Source: Micromonospora halotolerans (GTDB lineage Bacteria; Actinomycetota; Actinomycetes; Mycobacteriales; Micromonosporaceae). From it: a stretch of DNA of 64,000 nucleotides. The notes beneath the pieces are model-generated. The model made no database searches. It was given only the letters and a program-made list of their open reading frames with translations, and was not told the origin of the DNA. Location of the stretch: NCBI RefSeq assembly GCF_032108445.1, contig NZ_CP134876.1:1240001-1304000 (forward strand), given 5' to 3'. A program made the position numbers and the translations under genes. Positions 7,906 to 18,022 of the stretch are shown piece after piece. Position 1 is the stretch's first letter, and each line of letters starts with the position of its first letter.

Positions 7906-9450
7906 TCAGCCCGCCGGGAACGGGCGCAGCCCGATGTCGACCGTCAGCGTGCCGCTGGCGGGAACGGTGACCCGCTTCGCGCCGCCGGCGTCGGCGACGC
8001 CGTCGTACCAGCCGGCGTAGTGGGCGAACCCGCCCCACTGCCAGTCGACCGTGACGGTCTGCCGGCCGAGCACCCGCGTCTCGTACCGCCCGTCGTAGTC
8101 CCACGTCGACCCGACCACCTCACCGGTGGCGGCGTTGTGGAACGTCAGCACGGCGCTGACCGGGCGCCCCGCGGGGTTGGTCAGCCCGCCGGTCACCAGC
8201 GTGCCGCGCTTCAGCGCCGGGCTGTAGGAGGTGCTGCCACCGGCCCGGACGGTGACCGGCTTCGCCTGGCCCCGGACCGGGACCCCGCCCGACCACTGGA
8301 GGGCGTGGTCGGTGGTGGTGAACAGGAGCGGCCAGCGGTAGGGGCCGAGCCAGTCGATCCGGTAGGTGCCCTGACCGTCCAGGTAGGTGCCCCAGCTGAG
8401 GTAGGACAGGCCCGAGGAGTGGGCGAGCGAGACCTCACCCGAGGTCACCGGCGCGCCGGTGGCGGCGCTGGTCACGGTGCCGGTGATGGTCCCGGCCCGG
8501 TCGAGGCGGACCGGCGGGACCGTGACGGTCCGTCCGGCGGCCACGGTGACGGTACGGGCCCTTGTCGGGTCACCCGTGCCGCCGGTGGAGCCGACCCACT
8601 GCGCCCCGTACGGCGAGTCGCCCGTCGGACGCACGAACAGGTTCCAGGCGCCGGCCTCGACGGAGTCGAGGCGGAGGCGCCCGGTCCCGTCGGAGCAGGC
8701 CAGCGGGCCGACGCTCGGCAGCTCGCCGGTGCCGGCCGGCGCCACCGTCGCGCAGGCGCCCGCGACCGGCGCGCCGGTGGCGGCGTCGACCACCGTCGTC
8801 TCCAGGTGGGCGGCGGGCGTCAGGTCGACCAGCGCGGTGGCGGTGCCGCCCTCGACCACGGTCACCTCGGCGTCGGTGGCCAGGTGGTTGCCGTCCTCGG
8901 TGTAGACGCGGATCGTCTGCGGGCCCGGCACGAGCCGGGGAATGGTCAGCTCGGTGTCGTCGCAGGTGCCGCCACGGCCGTCGGCGTACGCGCAGACCCG
9001 GGTGATCGGCGCACCCGTGATCGCGTCCCGCGCCCGCACGGTGAGCGGGCTCGGCGGGAGCAGCCGCTCGGTGACGTCCGTCGTGCCCCCCGCGGTCACG
9101 CGGAACGCCTGGGCCTGGGCGTAACCGGTCTTCCCGGGCACCCACTGCCGCAGCCCGTCGTCCGGCTGGTCGGGGTCGACGTACGCCGGAGTGATCCTGA
9201 TCTTGTAGTCGTTGGCGGGCACCTCCACGCTGAGCTGCCCGGACTCGTCGAGTTGCAGGAATTCGGAGTGGCTGTCGTCGGTGGCGGCGAGGTCGACGCT
9301 GCCCCGGGCGGCGGTGCCGTCGGGCTGGGTGACGGTGAGCCGGAGCAGCCCGACGTCCTGCTCCGGTGCGGCGGAGGCGGCGGTGGCCGGTAGGGCGGCG
9401 GCCAGAACCGCGACGGTGAACGCGGCGAGACTTCGACGTGCGACGGACAC
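7906..9450 (-). CDS. secreted protein with carboxypeptidase-regulatory-like / Ig-like repeats
   Basis: This 514-residue protein starts with a Sec signal (VARRSLAAFTVAVLAAALP, cleavage near ASAAP). The body has repeated beta-sandwich units, each marked by a segment such as DAITGAPITRVCAY, DAATGAPVAGACAT or SAATGAPVTSGEVS. These are typical of carboxypeptidase-regulatory-like and other surface Ig-like domains. No catalytic motif is visible, so a binding or structural role at the cell surface is the likeliest reading. The GTG at 9450 was chosen because it makes the signal peptide terminal and follows GGAGAGGGG. Confidence 0.78.
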   Translation of the reverse strand: MSVARRSLAAFTVAVLAAALPATAASAAPEQDVGLLRLTVTQPDGTAARGSVDLAATDDSHSEFLQLDESGQLSVEVPANDYKIRITPAYVDPDQPDDGLRQWVPGKTGYAQAQAFRVTAGGTTDVTERLLPPSPLTVRARDAITGAPITRVCAYADGRGGTCDDTELTIPRLVPGPQTIRVYTEDGNHLATDAEVTVVEGGTATALVDLTPAAHLETTVVDAATGAPVAGACATVAPAGTGELPSVGPLACSDGTGRLRLDSVEAGAWNLFVRPTGDSPYGAQWVGSTGGTGDPTRARTVTVAAGRTVTVPPVRLDRAGTITGTVTSAATGAPVTSGEVSLAHSSGLSYLSWGTYLDGQGTYRIDWLGPYRWPLLFTTTDHALQWSGGVPVRGQAKPVTVRAGGSTSYSPALKRGTLVTGGLTNPAGRPVSAVLTFHNAATGEVVGSTWDYDGRYETRVLGRQTVTVDWQWGGFAHYAGWYDGVADAGGAKRVTVPASGTLTVDIGLRPFPAG

Positions 9451-9634
9451 AGGAGGTCCCCTCTCCGGTCGGTGTGCGCACGGGGACCCGCGGGGCAGCC
9501 GACGAGACACGCCCCCGTGCGTCATGTGCCGTCGGCAGCGTAGGGCGACCAGGTCGTCGCGCACTGTCCGCGATCCGGCATCCGGCGGCGGTGCCGCACC
9601 TCCCGCGCGAAGAGGCATATCGGTCGTGCCCGCC

Positions 9635-10141
9635 TCATCCCTCTCGCGTCAGCTCGATGCGCCAGTCGTTGGAGCGCATGAGGTGCCCCGGCGGGTATTC
9701 GAACTCCGTCTCGCCCAGCAGCGTGAACCCGGCCTTGCGGCACACCGCGTTCGACGCCGGGTGCTCCACCGACGGGTAGGCGTGCGCGAAACACCGGTCG
9801 CCGTGCGCCGCGGCCTCCGCGATCAGGGCGCGCACCGCCGCGCTCGCCAGCCCCCGCCCCTGGTACGCCGGCAGCACCGCCCAGCCCATCTCGTAGACCG
9901 GCTCGCCGCGCCACTCCCGCGCCCAGTAACCGACACTGCCCACCTTCGTCCCGTCGGGCAGCCCGACGGTGAACATGTGTCCGCTGCGCGGGCCGGGGCC
10001 GCGCAGGTAGCGCTCGTGCCGGGCGAGCACCTGCTCGTCGGTCTCCGGGCCGCCGGTGTGCGCCCGCACCTCCGGCGCGTTGAGCTGCCGCAGCAGCGCC
10101 AGGTCGTCGGCGCTCCACCGCGCGAGGCGTACCTCGGTCAT
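9635..10141 (-). CDS. GNAT-family N-acetyltransferase
   Basis: This 168-residue protein has the GNAT acetyl-CoA loop region (VLPAYQGRGLASAAVRALI) and the family's C-terminal NAVCRKAGF segment. It resembles RimJ/RimL-type acetyltransferases acting on small molecules or protein N-termini. The ATG at 10141 follows GGGGGAGGGC. It is divergent from the FMN reductase with about 130 bp between them. The substrate cannot be read from the sequence. Confidence 0.88.
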   Translation of the reverse strand: MTEVRLARWSADDLALLRQLNAPEVRAHTGGPETDEQVLARHERYLRGPGPRSGHMFTVGLPDGTKVGSVGYWAREWRGEPVYEMGWAVLPAYQGRGLASAAVRALIAEAAAHGDRCFAHAYPSVEHPASNAVCRKAGFTLLGETEFEYPPGHLMRSNDWRIELTREG

Positions 10142-10272
10142 GCCCTCCCCCTCTTCTCCGACGCCGATTGAAGCAGCCGACCCCGACACCGGTCCGCCAG
10201 ATCGGATCTGGCGGGTCGCCGGTCCGCGTCTGGCGCCTGCGGGGTGAGGCCCGACACCAGCGGGAGGGGAGC

Positions 10273-10827
10273 ATGACGCCGTTGCGGCTCGCTGTGATCA
10301 TCGGCAGCACCCGGGAGGGACGGATCGGCGACCGGATCGGTCGCTGGTTCGTCGCGCAGGCACGCCGTCGCGACGGGCTCGCGGTGACCGTGCTCGACCT
10401 CGCCGGGTACAACTTCCCGGCCAGCCTGCCGGCCGAGCCCACGGCGGCCATGCGGTCGTTCGCGGGGGAGGTGAACCGGGCGGACGCGTTCGTGGTGGTC
10501 ACCCCGGAGTACAACCACAGCTTCCCGGCGTCGTTGAAACAGGCGATCGACTACGCGTACGACGAGTGGCAGGCCAAGCCGGTCGGCTTCGTGTCGTACG
10601 GCTGCCGGTCGGTCGGCCTGCACGCGGTCGACCAGCTCCGGACCGTGTTCACCGCCCTGCACGCGACGACCGTGCGCGACACCGTCGGCGTCGACCTGCT
10701 CGACGGCGAGCCGACGGGGCGGGCCGAGGAGCGGCTCCGGCAGGACGCCCGGGTGCTCCTCGACGAGCTCTGCTGGTGGGGCCTGGCGCTGCGCGAGGGC
10801 CGCGCGGCGCGCCCGTACGTCTCCTGA
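10273..10827 (+). CDS. NADPH-dependent FMN reductase
   Basis: This 184-residue flavodoxin-fold protein has [14 protein letters not shown] for FMN phosphate binding and [12 protein letters not shown], the hallmark of the SsuE/YwqN-like NAD(P)H:FMN reductases. It would supply reduced flavin or reduce quinones in the cytoplasm. The start follows GGGAGGGGAGC. It sits 23 bp upstream of the ABC exporter genes and is probably in the same transcript. Confidence 0.9.
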   Translation: MTPLRLAVIIGSTREGRIGDRIGRWFVAQARRRDGLAVTVLDLAGYNFPASLPAEPTAAMRSFAGEVNRADAFVVVTPEYNHSFPASLKQAIDYAYDEWQAKPVGFVSYGCRSVGLHAVDQLRTVFTALHATTVRDTVGVDLLDGEPTGRAEERLRQDARVLLDELCWWGLALREGRAARPYVS

Positions 10828-10850
10828 GAACACGAAGAGAGGTAGTGATC

Positions 10851-11864
10851 ATGAGTAACCGGAACACCGGCCTGGCCGTCGAGGCCGACGGCCTGGTCCG
10901 GTCGTTCGGCTCGACCCGCGCGCTGGACGGCCTGGACCTCCAGGTCCCCGCCGGCACCGTCTACGGCCTGCTCGGGCCGAACGGCGCCGGCAAGACCACC
11001 GCGGTGCGGGTGCTGGCCACGCTCCTGCGCCCGGACGGCGGGCGGGCCCGCGTCTTCGGCCACGACGTCGTCGCCGAGGCGGACGCGGTCCGCGCCCGGG
11101 TCAGCCTGACCGGCCAGTATGCCTCGCTCGACGAGGACCTGACCGGCGCGGAGAACCTGGTCCTGCTGGGCCGGCTGCTCGGCCTGGGCCGGCCGGCGGC
11201 CCGGCAGCGGGCCGACCGCCTGCTCGCCGCGTTCGGGCTGACCGAGGCGGCCGGGCGGCAGGTGAAGAAGTACTCGGGCGGGATGCGGCGGCGGATCGAC
11301 ATCGCGGCGAGCATCCTCAACACCCCGGACCTGCTCTTCCTCGACGAGCCGACGACCGGGCTGGACCCGCGCAGCCGCAACCAGGTGTGGGAGATCATCC
11401 GGGCGGTGGTCGCCCACGGCACCACCGTGCTGCTGACGACGCAATACCTGGACGAGGCCGACCAGCTCGCCGGCCGGATCGCGGTGGTCGACCACGGCCG
11501 GGTGATCGCGGAGGGCACCCCGGGCGAGCTGAAGTCGTCGGTCGGCTCGGGCACCGTCCACGTGCGACTGCGCGACGCCGGGGATCGGCCCCGGGCCGAG
11601 CAGGTGCTGCGGACGGCGCTGGGCGTGCCGGTGCAGCTGGCGGCGGACCCGGTGGCGCTCACCGCCCGGGTCGGCGAGGACGGCACCGATCTGGAGGCCG
11701 GCGAGCAGGCCGCGCGCGCCCTCGGCGAGCTGGCCCGGGCCGGCATCGTGGTGGACGACTTCTCCCTCGGCCAGCCGAGCCTGGACGAGGTGTTCCTGGC
11801 CCTGACCGACCACCCCGCCGTCGGGACCGACGAGCGGGACGACGAACTGGAGGCGGCCCGATGA
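10851..11864 (+). CDS. DrrA-like ABC transporter ATP-binding protein
   Basis: This 337-residue ATPase has Walker [10 protein letters not shown], signature YSGGMRRR, Walker [11 protein letters not shown] and the C-terminal extension typical of DrrA-type daunorubicin-resistance exporters. It pairs with the permease that follows, and its stop overlaps that start (ATGA). Such exporters move hydrophobic drugs or lipids outward. The start follows GAAGAGAGGTAGTGATC. No biosynthetic cluster is adjacent, so a general efflux role is as likely as self-resistance. Confidence 0.92.
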   Translation: MSNRNTGLAVEADGLVRSFGSTRALDGLDLQVPAGTVYGLLGPNGAGKTTAVRVLATLLRPDGGRARVFGHDVVAEADAVRARVSLTGQYASLDEDLTGAENLVLLGRLLGLGRPAARQRADRLLAAFGLTEAAGRQVKKYSGGMRRRIDIAASILNTPDLLFLDEPTTGLDPRSRNQVWEIIRAVVAHGTTVLLTTQYLDEADQLAGRIAVVDHGRVIAEGTPGELKSSVGSGTVHVRLRDAGDRPRAEQVLRTALGVPVQLAADPVALTARVGEDGTDLEAGEQAARALGELARAGIVVDDFSLGQPSLDEVFLALTDHPAVGTDERDDELEAAR

Positions 11865-12715
11865 GCGACACCGCGACCACGACCGGGCGGCCGCCGTCCG
11901 TCTACGTGCCGTCCGCCGAGGCGCTGGCCACGGTCCTCGCCCCGGGCGAGCGGCCGCCGAGGCCGGGCGCGCTGGCCGCGTCGCTGACCTTCGGCTGGCG
12001 GGCCATGCTGAAGATCAAGCACGTGCCCGAGCAGCTGTTCGACGTGACCGCGTTCCCGATCATCATGGTGCTGATGTTCACGTACCTGTTCGGCGGCGCC
12101 CTCGCCGACAGCCCGCGGGACTACCTGCAGTTCTTCCTGCCCGGCATCATGGTGACCAGCGTCGTGATGATCACCATGTACACCGGTGTCGGGCTGAACA
12201 ACGACATCGAGAAGGGCGTCTTCGACCGCATCCGCACCCTGCCGGTCTGGCGGCCCGCCGCGCTGGTCGGCATGATCTTCGGCGACGTGCTGCGCTACGT
12301 GCTCGCCGCGGTGGTCATCCTCGGCGTGGGGCTGGCGCTCGGGTTCCGGCCCGCCGGCGGGCCCGTCGGCGTCGTGGCCGGCATCGGCCTGCTGGTGATC
12401 TTCTCGTTCGCGTTCTCCTGGGTGTGGACGTTCTTCGGCCTGGTGCTGCGCAGCGAGAAGTCGGTGATGGGGGTCAGCATGATGGTGCTGTTCCCGCTGA
12501 CCTTCCTGAGCAACGTCTTCGTCGACCCGGCCACCATGCCGGGCTGGCTGCAGGCCTTCGTCAAGGCCAACCCGGTCACCCACCTGGTCGCGGCCGTACG
12601 CGCCGCCATGGCCGGGTCGTCGGACGCGACGAACACCATGTGGCTGCTGTTGTGGAGCGCCGGGTTCGTGGCCGTCTTCGGCACGCTGACCATGTACCGC
12701 TACAACCGCCGCTGA
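11861..12715 (+). CDS. ABC-2 type (DrrB-like) transporter permease
   Basis: This 284-residue membrane protein has about six hydrophobic segments and the ABC-2 pattern (for example [16 protein letters not shown] before the third segment). It overlaps the ATPase gene by 4 bp and forms the membrane half of the exporter. The N-terminal ~45 residues are a polar cytoplasmic lead. A strong terminator follows. Confidence 0.92.
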   Translation: MSDTATTTGRPPSVYVPSAEALATVLAPGERPPRPGALAASLTFGWRAMLKIKHVPEQLFDVTAFPIIMVLMFTYLFGGALADSPRDYLQFFLPGIMVTSVVMITMYTGVGLNNDIEKGVFDRIRTLPVWRPAALVGMIFGDVLRYVLAAVVILGVGLALGFRPAGGPVGVVAGIGLLVIFSFAFSWVWTFFGLVLRSEKSVMGVSMMVLFPLTFLSNVFVDPATMPGWLQAFVKANPVTHLVAAVRAAMAGSSDATNTMWLLLWSAGFVAVFGTLTMYRYNRR

Positions 12716-12725
12716 CCCGACTGGC

Positions 12726-12760
12726 CGACGGGGGTATCGCCACGGGCGATACCCCCGTCG
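12726..12760. terminator. bidirectional hairpin terminator
   Basis: A perfect 16-bp stem (CGACGGGGGTATCGCC / GGCGATACCCCCGTCG) with a 3-nt loop lies between the convergent permease and hypothetical-protein genes. Confidence 0.8.
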
Positions 12761-12771
12761 TCGTCCCGCCC

Positions 12772-13770
12772 CTATCGGACGCGGTTCGCCCACCGCCAGT
12801 TGTGCACGAAGCCGTGCTTGACACCGCCGAAGAAGTACGCCCACACGGGGCTCGTGGCGTACGGGCCGATCTCGTCGAACATGGCCTTCGCCTCGTCGCG
12901 GCGGTCGGACAGCGAGTAGGCGAGGGCGAGCCAGTTGCGGCACACCATCGCGTCGCCGTGCCGGGGCGGGCCGGCCGCTCGCCACTTCGCCGCGCAGGCG
13001 TCGTACTCCTGCCGCACCTCGGGGCGCTGGAAGTACCGGCGGCAGGCCAGCACCCCTTCCGGAGTGGGGGTGCCCCAGTTGAACTCGCGCATGGCGTACT
13101 CGAAGTGCGCGAACAGGGGAAGCAGGGTGACCGCCGTCCCGGGCGGGGCGGCGGCCGCGGTGGCCCGGGCCAGGCCGAACATCTCCTCGTGCGAGCCGTA
13201 CCACTTCTCGCAGAGGAAGCTCACCGCCGCCAGGTGGATCCCCAGGTTGAACGGGTCACGGCGCCGCGCCTCGGTGAACGCCTGGTGGAACTCCGCCTGC
13301 CGCGAGCGGCCGTCAGAGAACATCGCCCACAGCACGTCGATCCACGGCACGGGATCGTGGGGCGCGAGGGCGATGGCCCGGCGCGCGGCGAGCGCGGCCT
13401 GGGCCGACAGCTCGGCGAACCCCTGGAACTGCTCCTGGGTCGTCTGGTCGGCCGGGGCCGAACCCCGCGCCCGGCCCGCTCGTTCCGCGAGCGTCGCGGC
13501 GAGGAGGACGGCGGCGGTCGGATCGTCGGGAGCGGACACCAGCCAGGCGTCCAGCCACGTGTCCTCCGCGGCGGCGTCGCTGAGGACGGAGACCCGGCGG
13601 GCCCGGCGCTCCCAGTCGGAGCCGGCAGCCTCGATCATGTCGCGGGCGGCACGCCAGTCCGCGGACGCCTTGTCCCGCGCGGCACGCAGCTCCAGGTCGT
13701 CGAGGGCTCGGTCCAGGTCGACGGCCGGCTCGGCCGGCCGCTGACCACGGCTGAAGAGGTTCCGGAACAT
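12772..13770 (-). CDS. hypothetical protein, TPR-like alpha-helical
   Basis: I do not recognise this 332-residue protein. It is rich in Ala/Trp/Arg helices with a spacing suggestive of tetratricopeptide-like repeats (DPVPWIDVLWAMFSDGR, DPFNLGIHLAAVSFLCEKW, CRNWLALAYSLSDRRDEA). It has no signal peptide or membrane segment. The ATG at 13770 was preferred to an upstream frame extension because MFRNLFSRG starts a compact domain and GAGGGG lies about 12 nt upstream. It lies downstream of the STAND ATPase on the same strand with a 107-bp gap and may be co-transcribed. Confidence 0.7.
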   Translation of the reverse strand: MFRNLFSRGQRPAEPAVDLDRALDDLELRAARDKASADWRAARDMIEAAGSDWERRARRVSVLSDAAAEDTWLDAWLVSAPDDPTAAVLLAATLAERAGRARGSAPADQTTQEQFQGFAELSAQAALAARRAIALAPHDPVPWIDVLWAMFSDGRSRQAEFHQAFTEARRRDPFNLGIHLAAVSFLCEKWYGSHEEMFGLARATAAAAPPGTAVTLLPLFAHFEYAMREFNWGTPTPEGVLACRRYFQRPEVRQEYDACAAKWRAAGPPRHGDAMVCRNWLALAYSLSDRRDEAKAMFDEIGPYATSPVWAYFFGGVKHGFVHNWRWANRVR

Positions 13771-13877
13771 CGGGGGAGCATAGGCCCCTCGGCCCGGTCG
13801 TGGTGGCCGGCCGGTCCGGCAGTTGATCATCCGTCGATCCCGGGCCGTGGCCTCAGCGGCCAGCTGCCTCACCAGGC

Positions 13878-16800
13878 TCAGAGGCGCCAGGGCACCGGCT
13901 CGGTGGGGAGGTAGCGGCAGGAGCTGCCGGTGGAGACGGCGGCACGCAGATGTTCGGCGAGCGCCGGATGCCGATCGTCCAGCCGGCGCAGCGTGTCACG
14001 GATCCGGGCTGTCACCGCCTTGCGGGCCCGCTCGGCCTCGTCGCCGAGCCGGCGGGTGCGCCCCGCCAACCCCGCCGCGGCGCGCAGCTCGGCCAGCAAC
14101 GCGGTGCGTTCAACGTCCAGGGCGGCCACCTTCCGGTCGTCGCCGCGGGCGGCGGCCCGGTCGATCTCGTCGTCGAGCCGTTGCAGGTGGCGCCGGTAGC
14201 GGGCCTTGGCCTCGTCGTCGAGGACCGGGTCACCACCGAGCCGCCGGGCGGCGACCAGCTCCGGCCCGGCGGCCGGGTCGAGCAGCTCGACCGCGGGCAC
14301 GTCGACGCCGGGCCGGCTCAGCAGCAGGCGCAGGTCGTGCAGGCCCTTGGCGTCGGGCAGGTGCGCCACCGTGCCCCCGTACGCGAGCCGCCACACGGCC
14401 CCGTCCCGCCGGAACTCAGGCTCGGCGTCGGCCTCCGTCTCACCGGCCCGGTCACCGCCCACGACGCCCGAACCGGCCGCGGCCAGGTGACCCGCTCCAG
14501 CCGGCACCGCGACGACGTGACCCGCTCCGGCCGGTGCCGGCAGCAGGGCGGCGTGGCCCGCTGCGACCGGTGCCGGCGGCGGGACGGTGAGGTCCGCGTC
14601 CGGTGGTCGTGCCACGGTTGCGGGGGCGACGGGAACCGGCGCGTCCACCTCGCCCAGGCGGTGCAGCACCTGGGTCATGCCGAGTGCCCGCGCCTCGGCC
14701 GCCGTGTCGGCGCGCAGCCGGGCCGCGCCGGCCGCGTCGCCGGGCCGCCCGCGTGCGGTCAGGGCGGCCACCAGCCCGGCCCGGCTGAGCAGCGACCACG
14801 GCCGGGCACCCATCCGGTCGGCGGCGTCGCGGGCGGCCTCGTAGCCGGCCACGGCGTCGTCCCAGCGCTGCTCGGCGGCGTCCACGGCGGCCAGCCAGAG
14901 GTCGACCGGGCCGCTGATGTCGCAGCCGAAGAACGCCGCCATCCACCGGCCCCGGTGCGGCTCCAGCGCCACCCGCACCTCGGCGCAGCGGCCGGGGTCG
15001 GCGCTCGCGGCCGCCGACTGCGCCCGCAGCCGCAGCCACAGCGGCGACACCGGCCGCGGGTACGTGGTGCCGGCCGCCTCGATCCCGGCCGTGAGCCGCA
15101 CGGCGGTGTCCGCGTCGCCCCGCTCGGCGGCCGTGATGGCCCGGAGCAGCTCCCGCTGCGGGTGACCTGCCGCCACCGGCTCGTCGAGCAGGGCGTCCGC
15201 CTCGGCGAGGCGACCCCGCAGCAGCAGCAGGCACCAGCGCAGGTGCTGACCCATGAAGGCGTGGTCGGAGTGCTCCCACTCCCCGTACCCGTCCATCTCG
15301 GCGAAGTGCGCCTCGGCGGCGGCGAAGTCGCCGCGGAAGCCGGCGATGATGCCGCTGTCGATGGCCGCCGCCATCCGCTGGCGGGCGACCTCGCCCTGCC
15401 GGCAGCCGGTGACGAAGGCGGTCAGCTCGTCGTGGAAGCGCGGGTCGCCGAGCTCCAGCAGCGCGACCCAGCGCAACGAGGTGGCCCACAGCTCGGTCTC
15501 CCGGTCGCCGGTGCGGCGGGCCACCTCCCGGATCTCCGCGGTGACCACCGCCCGGTCCTCGGCGGTGCCGAGCCCCCAGGTGGTGTCGTGCCGGGCCCAC
15601 AGGCTGAAGGTGAGCGCCTCGTCGTCGCGGCCGTGTCGGGCCAGCGTCTCGGTGGCGGTGATCAGGTCGGTGACCAGCGCGCTCGTCGTCCGGCCGGGCT
15701 CGGGCTCACCGATCAGCCGCCCGTACGCCTCGCGCACCAGCTCGGCGGCGCCCGTGCGGCGGTGGGCCGCCACGTCCTGCCGGTGGGCGGTGAGCGCGAC
15801 GCGGGCCAGCACGGCCGGCTCGTCCAGCGGGCGGGCCAGCGCCGCGGCGTCCACGAGCAGGCGTTCGGCCTCGTCCGGCGTGCCGACGTGCTGCAGCTGC
15901 TGGGCCAGCTCCAGCATGAGCTTGACCCGGCGGGCCGGCTCCTCGGCGACCTCCAGCGCGCGGCGGAAGTGCTGCACCGACTCCTCCACGGCCAGCCGCC
16001 CGCCGGCGTCCCGGGCGGCGGCGACCAGCAGCTCGACGGTGCGCGCCGGGCCCAGGTCGGCGCCGGCGAGCCAGGCGTGGCGGGCCAGGTCGGCCGGGAT
16101 GAGCCGCTCGGCCAGCGCCGCCGACCGGTCGACGGCGCGGACCACGGCGGCATGGCGGGCACGCCGCTCGGCGTCGGTCAACCCGTCGTAGAGGGTCTCC
16201 CGGACCAGGTCGTGGGCGAAGGCGAACCGGCCGCCGCCCCGCGCCAGCACGAGCCGGGCGGAGGCGGCGCGGTCGAGCAGCCGGTCCACCTGCGCGACGG
16301 GACCGGGTACGCAGGCCGCGAGGACCTGCCGGTGGAAGTCCCGGCCGAGCACGGCGGCCACGGTGAGCGCCTCGACCACCGGGGCGGGCAACTGGTCGAG
16401 CCGGCGGCGCACCGCCGCGCGCACGCCGGGCGCGATGGTGGTGGCCAGGCCGTCGGTGTGCCAGAGCCGGGCGGTCTGCTCGACGAAGAACGGGTTGCCG
16501 CCGGTGCGCCGGTGCACCTCGTCGACGAGGTCGTCGGCCGGGTCCCGGCCTGCGGTGCGGCGGATCAGCGCGGCCACCTCGTCGCGGGCCAGGCCGGTCA
16601 GCGTGATGGTGGTGGCCTTGGCGGTCAGCGGCAGCAGCAGCGGCCGGAGCCGGTGCTCGCCGGACTCGACCTCGGCGTCGCGGTAGGTGCCGACCAGCAG
16701 CAGCCGTTCGAACCAGGTGTGCTGGGTGGCGAACTGGAGCAGCCGCATCGAGGCCGGATCGGCCCAGTGCAGGTCGTCGAGGACGACCACGACCGGCCGG

Positions 16801-17237
16801 TGCTGGGCGACGGCCACCAGCGCGGTGGTCACGGCGTCGTGCAGGGCGAACTCGGCCCGGCCGCCGTCGTCGCCCGGCTCCTCCCCGACCGGCTCGGCGC
16901 GGGTGCCCTCGCCGAGCAGCGCCGCGAGCCCGGGCCCGGCGGCGTCCTGCGCCCGGGCCCACTCGTCGGGATGGCGGCCCAGGCGGCGCAACACCTGCAC
17001 CCAGGGCCAGTAGCCGGGAGCGCTGTCGGAGTCCCAGCAGGCCGCGCCGAGCACCAGCGCCCCGCGCCGCCGGGCCTCGTCGGCGGCCGCGCTCACCAGC
17101 GTGGTCTTGCCGATGCCCGGCTCGCCCGTGACGAGGACGAGGCCACCGTGGCTGGTGGTCACCCGGTCCACTTCGGCGCGCAGCAGGGCCGCGGGGTGCT
17201 CCCGCCCGATGATCGCCTCGCCGAACCGCGGCTCCAT
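13878..17237 (-). CDS. large STAND-type AAA ATPase (LuxR/MalT-like architecture without C-terminal HTH)
   Basis: This 1119-residue protein begins with an AAA/STAND module: Walker A GEPGIGKTT near residue 40 and Walker B VVVVLDDLHWAD near 135, the 'LHWAD' form seen in bacterial LuxR-type LAL regulators. A long helical TPR-like middle follows. The last ~200 residues are a Pro-rich linker and a charged helical domain (CRYLPTEPVPWRL at the end), not a LuxR HTH. It may sense a ligand or protein partner and signal by oligomerising; DNA binding is not evident. It is divergent from the small basic protein and GYD-domain genes. Confidence 0.75.
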   Translation of the reverse strand: MEPRFGEAIIGREHPAALLRAEVDRVTTSHGGLVLVTGEPGIGKTTLVSAAADEARRRGALVLGAACWDSDSAPGYWPWVQVLRRLGRHPDEWARAQDAAGPGLAALLGEGTRAEPVGEEPGDDGGRAEFALHDAVTTALVAVAQHRPVVVVLDDLHWADPASMRLLQFATQHTWFERLLLVGTYRDAEVESGEHRLRPLLLPLTAKATTITLTGLARDEVAALIRRTAGRDPADDLVDEVHRRTGGNPFFVEQTARLWHTDGLATTIAPGVRAAVRRRLDQLPAPVVEALTVAAVLGRDFHRQVLAACVPGPVAQVDRLLDRAASARLVLARGGGRFAFAHDLVRETLYDGLTDAERRARHAAVVRAVDRSAALAERLIPADLARHAWLAGADLGPARTVELLVAAARDAGGRLAVEESVQHFRRALEVAEEPARRVKLMLELAQQLQHVGTPDEAERLLVDAAALARPLDEPAVLARVALTAHRQDVAAHRRTGAAELVREAYGRLIGEPEPGRTTSALVTDLITATETLARHGRDDEALTFSLWARHDTTWGLGTAEDRAVVTAEIREVARRTGDRETELWATSLRWVALLELGDPRFHDELTAFVTGCRQGEVARQRMAAAIDSGIIAGFRGDFAAAEAHFAEMDGYGEWEHSDHAFMGQHLRWCLLLLRGRLAEADALLDEPVAAGHPQRELLRAITAAERGDADTAVRLTAGIEAAGTTYPRPVSPLWLRLRAQSAAASADPGRCAEVRVALEPHRGRWMAAFFGCDISGPVDLWLAAVDAAEQRWDDAVAGYEAARDAADRMGARPWSLLSRAGLVAALTARGRPGDAAGAARLRADTAAEARALGMTQVLHRLGEVDAPVPVAPATVARPPDADLTVPPPAPVAAGHAALLPAPAGAGHVVAVPAGAGHLAAAGSGVVGGDRAGETEADAEPEFRRDGAVWRLAYGGTVAHLPDAKGLHDLRLLLSRPGVDVPAVELLDPAAGPELVAARRLGGDPVLDDEAKARYRRHLQRLDDEIDRAAARGDDRKVAALDVERTALLAELRAAAGLAGRTRRLGDEAERARKAVTARIRDTLRRLDDRHPALAEHLRAAVSTGSSCRYLPTEPVPWRL

Positions 17238-17475
17238 GATTTCCCGACGGTAGTCGACCGGTCCGACAACGGTGGGAACTCCGCTCGTGGGCTTCGGCGG
17301 CCCCAGCGCGGTGCGCCGCTCAGTCGCGCTGGGAGGGCGGAACCGCGCTCACCCTCGTACCTGAGGGGCGCGACGATCCGGCGCCGGCGCTGGACACCGC
17401 ACCACGCCCGTGCCACGGACCGAGCCCAGGTCCGGGGCCAGGACTAGCGGTGGGGGCAGCGGGTAACCGCGGCCC

Positions 17476-17697
17476 ATGGGTAGCCACAAGCAGAACAAGC
17501 ACGATCCGGGCGGCGAGTCGGCGCGGGCGGGGCGGAATTCAGGCACCGGTGCGCCGGGCCGCCAGGGCTCGGGGATGGAACGCACGGGTAAGCGGCACCA
17601 GTTGCACACCGCGACGGGCGCCGGCGGCAGCGAGCGGGATCACGGCCGGGCCAAGGTCGAGGGCGCGCAACGCGTGCAGCGGCAGGGCAACAGCTGA
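17476..17697 (+). CDS. small basic, disordered hypothetical protein
   Basis: This 73-residue protein is almost free of hydrophobic residues and rich in Gly, Arg, Lys, Gln and His (starts MGSHKQNKHDPGG). It has no recognisable domain. Support for it being real: its stop is one base before the ATG of the GYD-domain gene, so the two look translationally coupled. Possible roles (nucleic-acid binding, stress protection) are guesses from composition only. Confidence 0.5.
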   Translation: MGSHKQNKHDPGGESARAGRNSGTGAPGRQGSGMERTGKRHQLHTATGAGGSERDHGRAKVEGAQRVQRQGNS

Positions 17698-17698
17698 G

Positions 17699-18019
17699 AT
17701 GCCCGCGTTCCTGCTGCGCTCCGTCTACACCGTGGAGGGCATCGACGGGCTGACCCGGGACGGCGGCACCAAGCGCGCCGAGGTGGTCCGGAAGCTGGTC
17801 GAGGAGGCCGGCGGGCGGTTGCTGTCGATGCACTTCGCCTTTACGGACGACGACACCTACGTGCTGTGCGACCTGCCCGACCACCGCACGGCCGCCGCCC
17901 TGGCGATCCGCATCGGCGCCGCGGGCGGGCTGCGGACCCGGGTCACCCCGCTGCTGACCCCGGCCGAGGTCGACGAGGCGACCCGGACGCAGACCGACTA
18001 CACGCCCCCGGGCGACTGA
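17699..18019 (+). CDS. GYD-domain protein
   Basis: This 106-residue protein has the GYD-family pattern (TRDGGTKRAEVVRKLVEEAGG, split here by a polar turn, then YVLCDLPDH), a ferredoxin-like alpha/beta fold that usually forms dimers. The biochemical role of the family is not established. Its start is one base after the preceding small gene. It ends 3 bp from the convergent Cys-rich gene. Confidence 0.85.
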   Translation: MPAFLLRSVYTVEGIDGLTRDGGTKRAEVVRKLVEEAGGRLLSMHFAFTDDDTYVLCDLPDHRTAAALAIRIGAAGGLRTRVTPLLTPAEVDEATRTQTDYTPPGD

Positions 18020-18022
18020 GCC

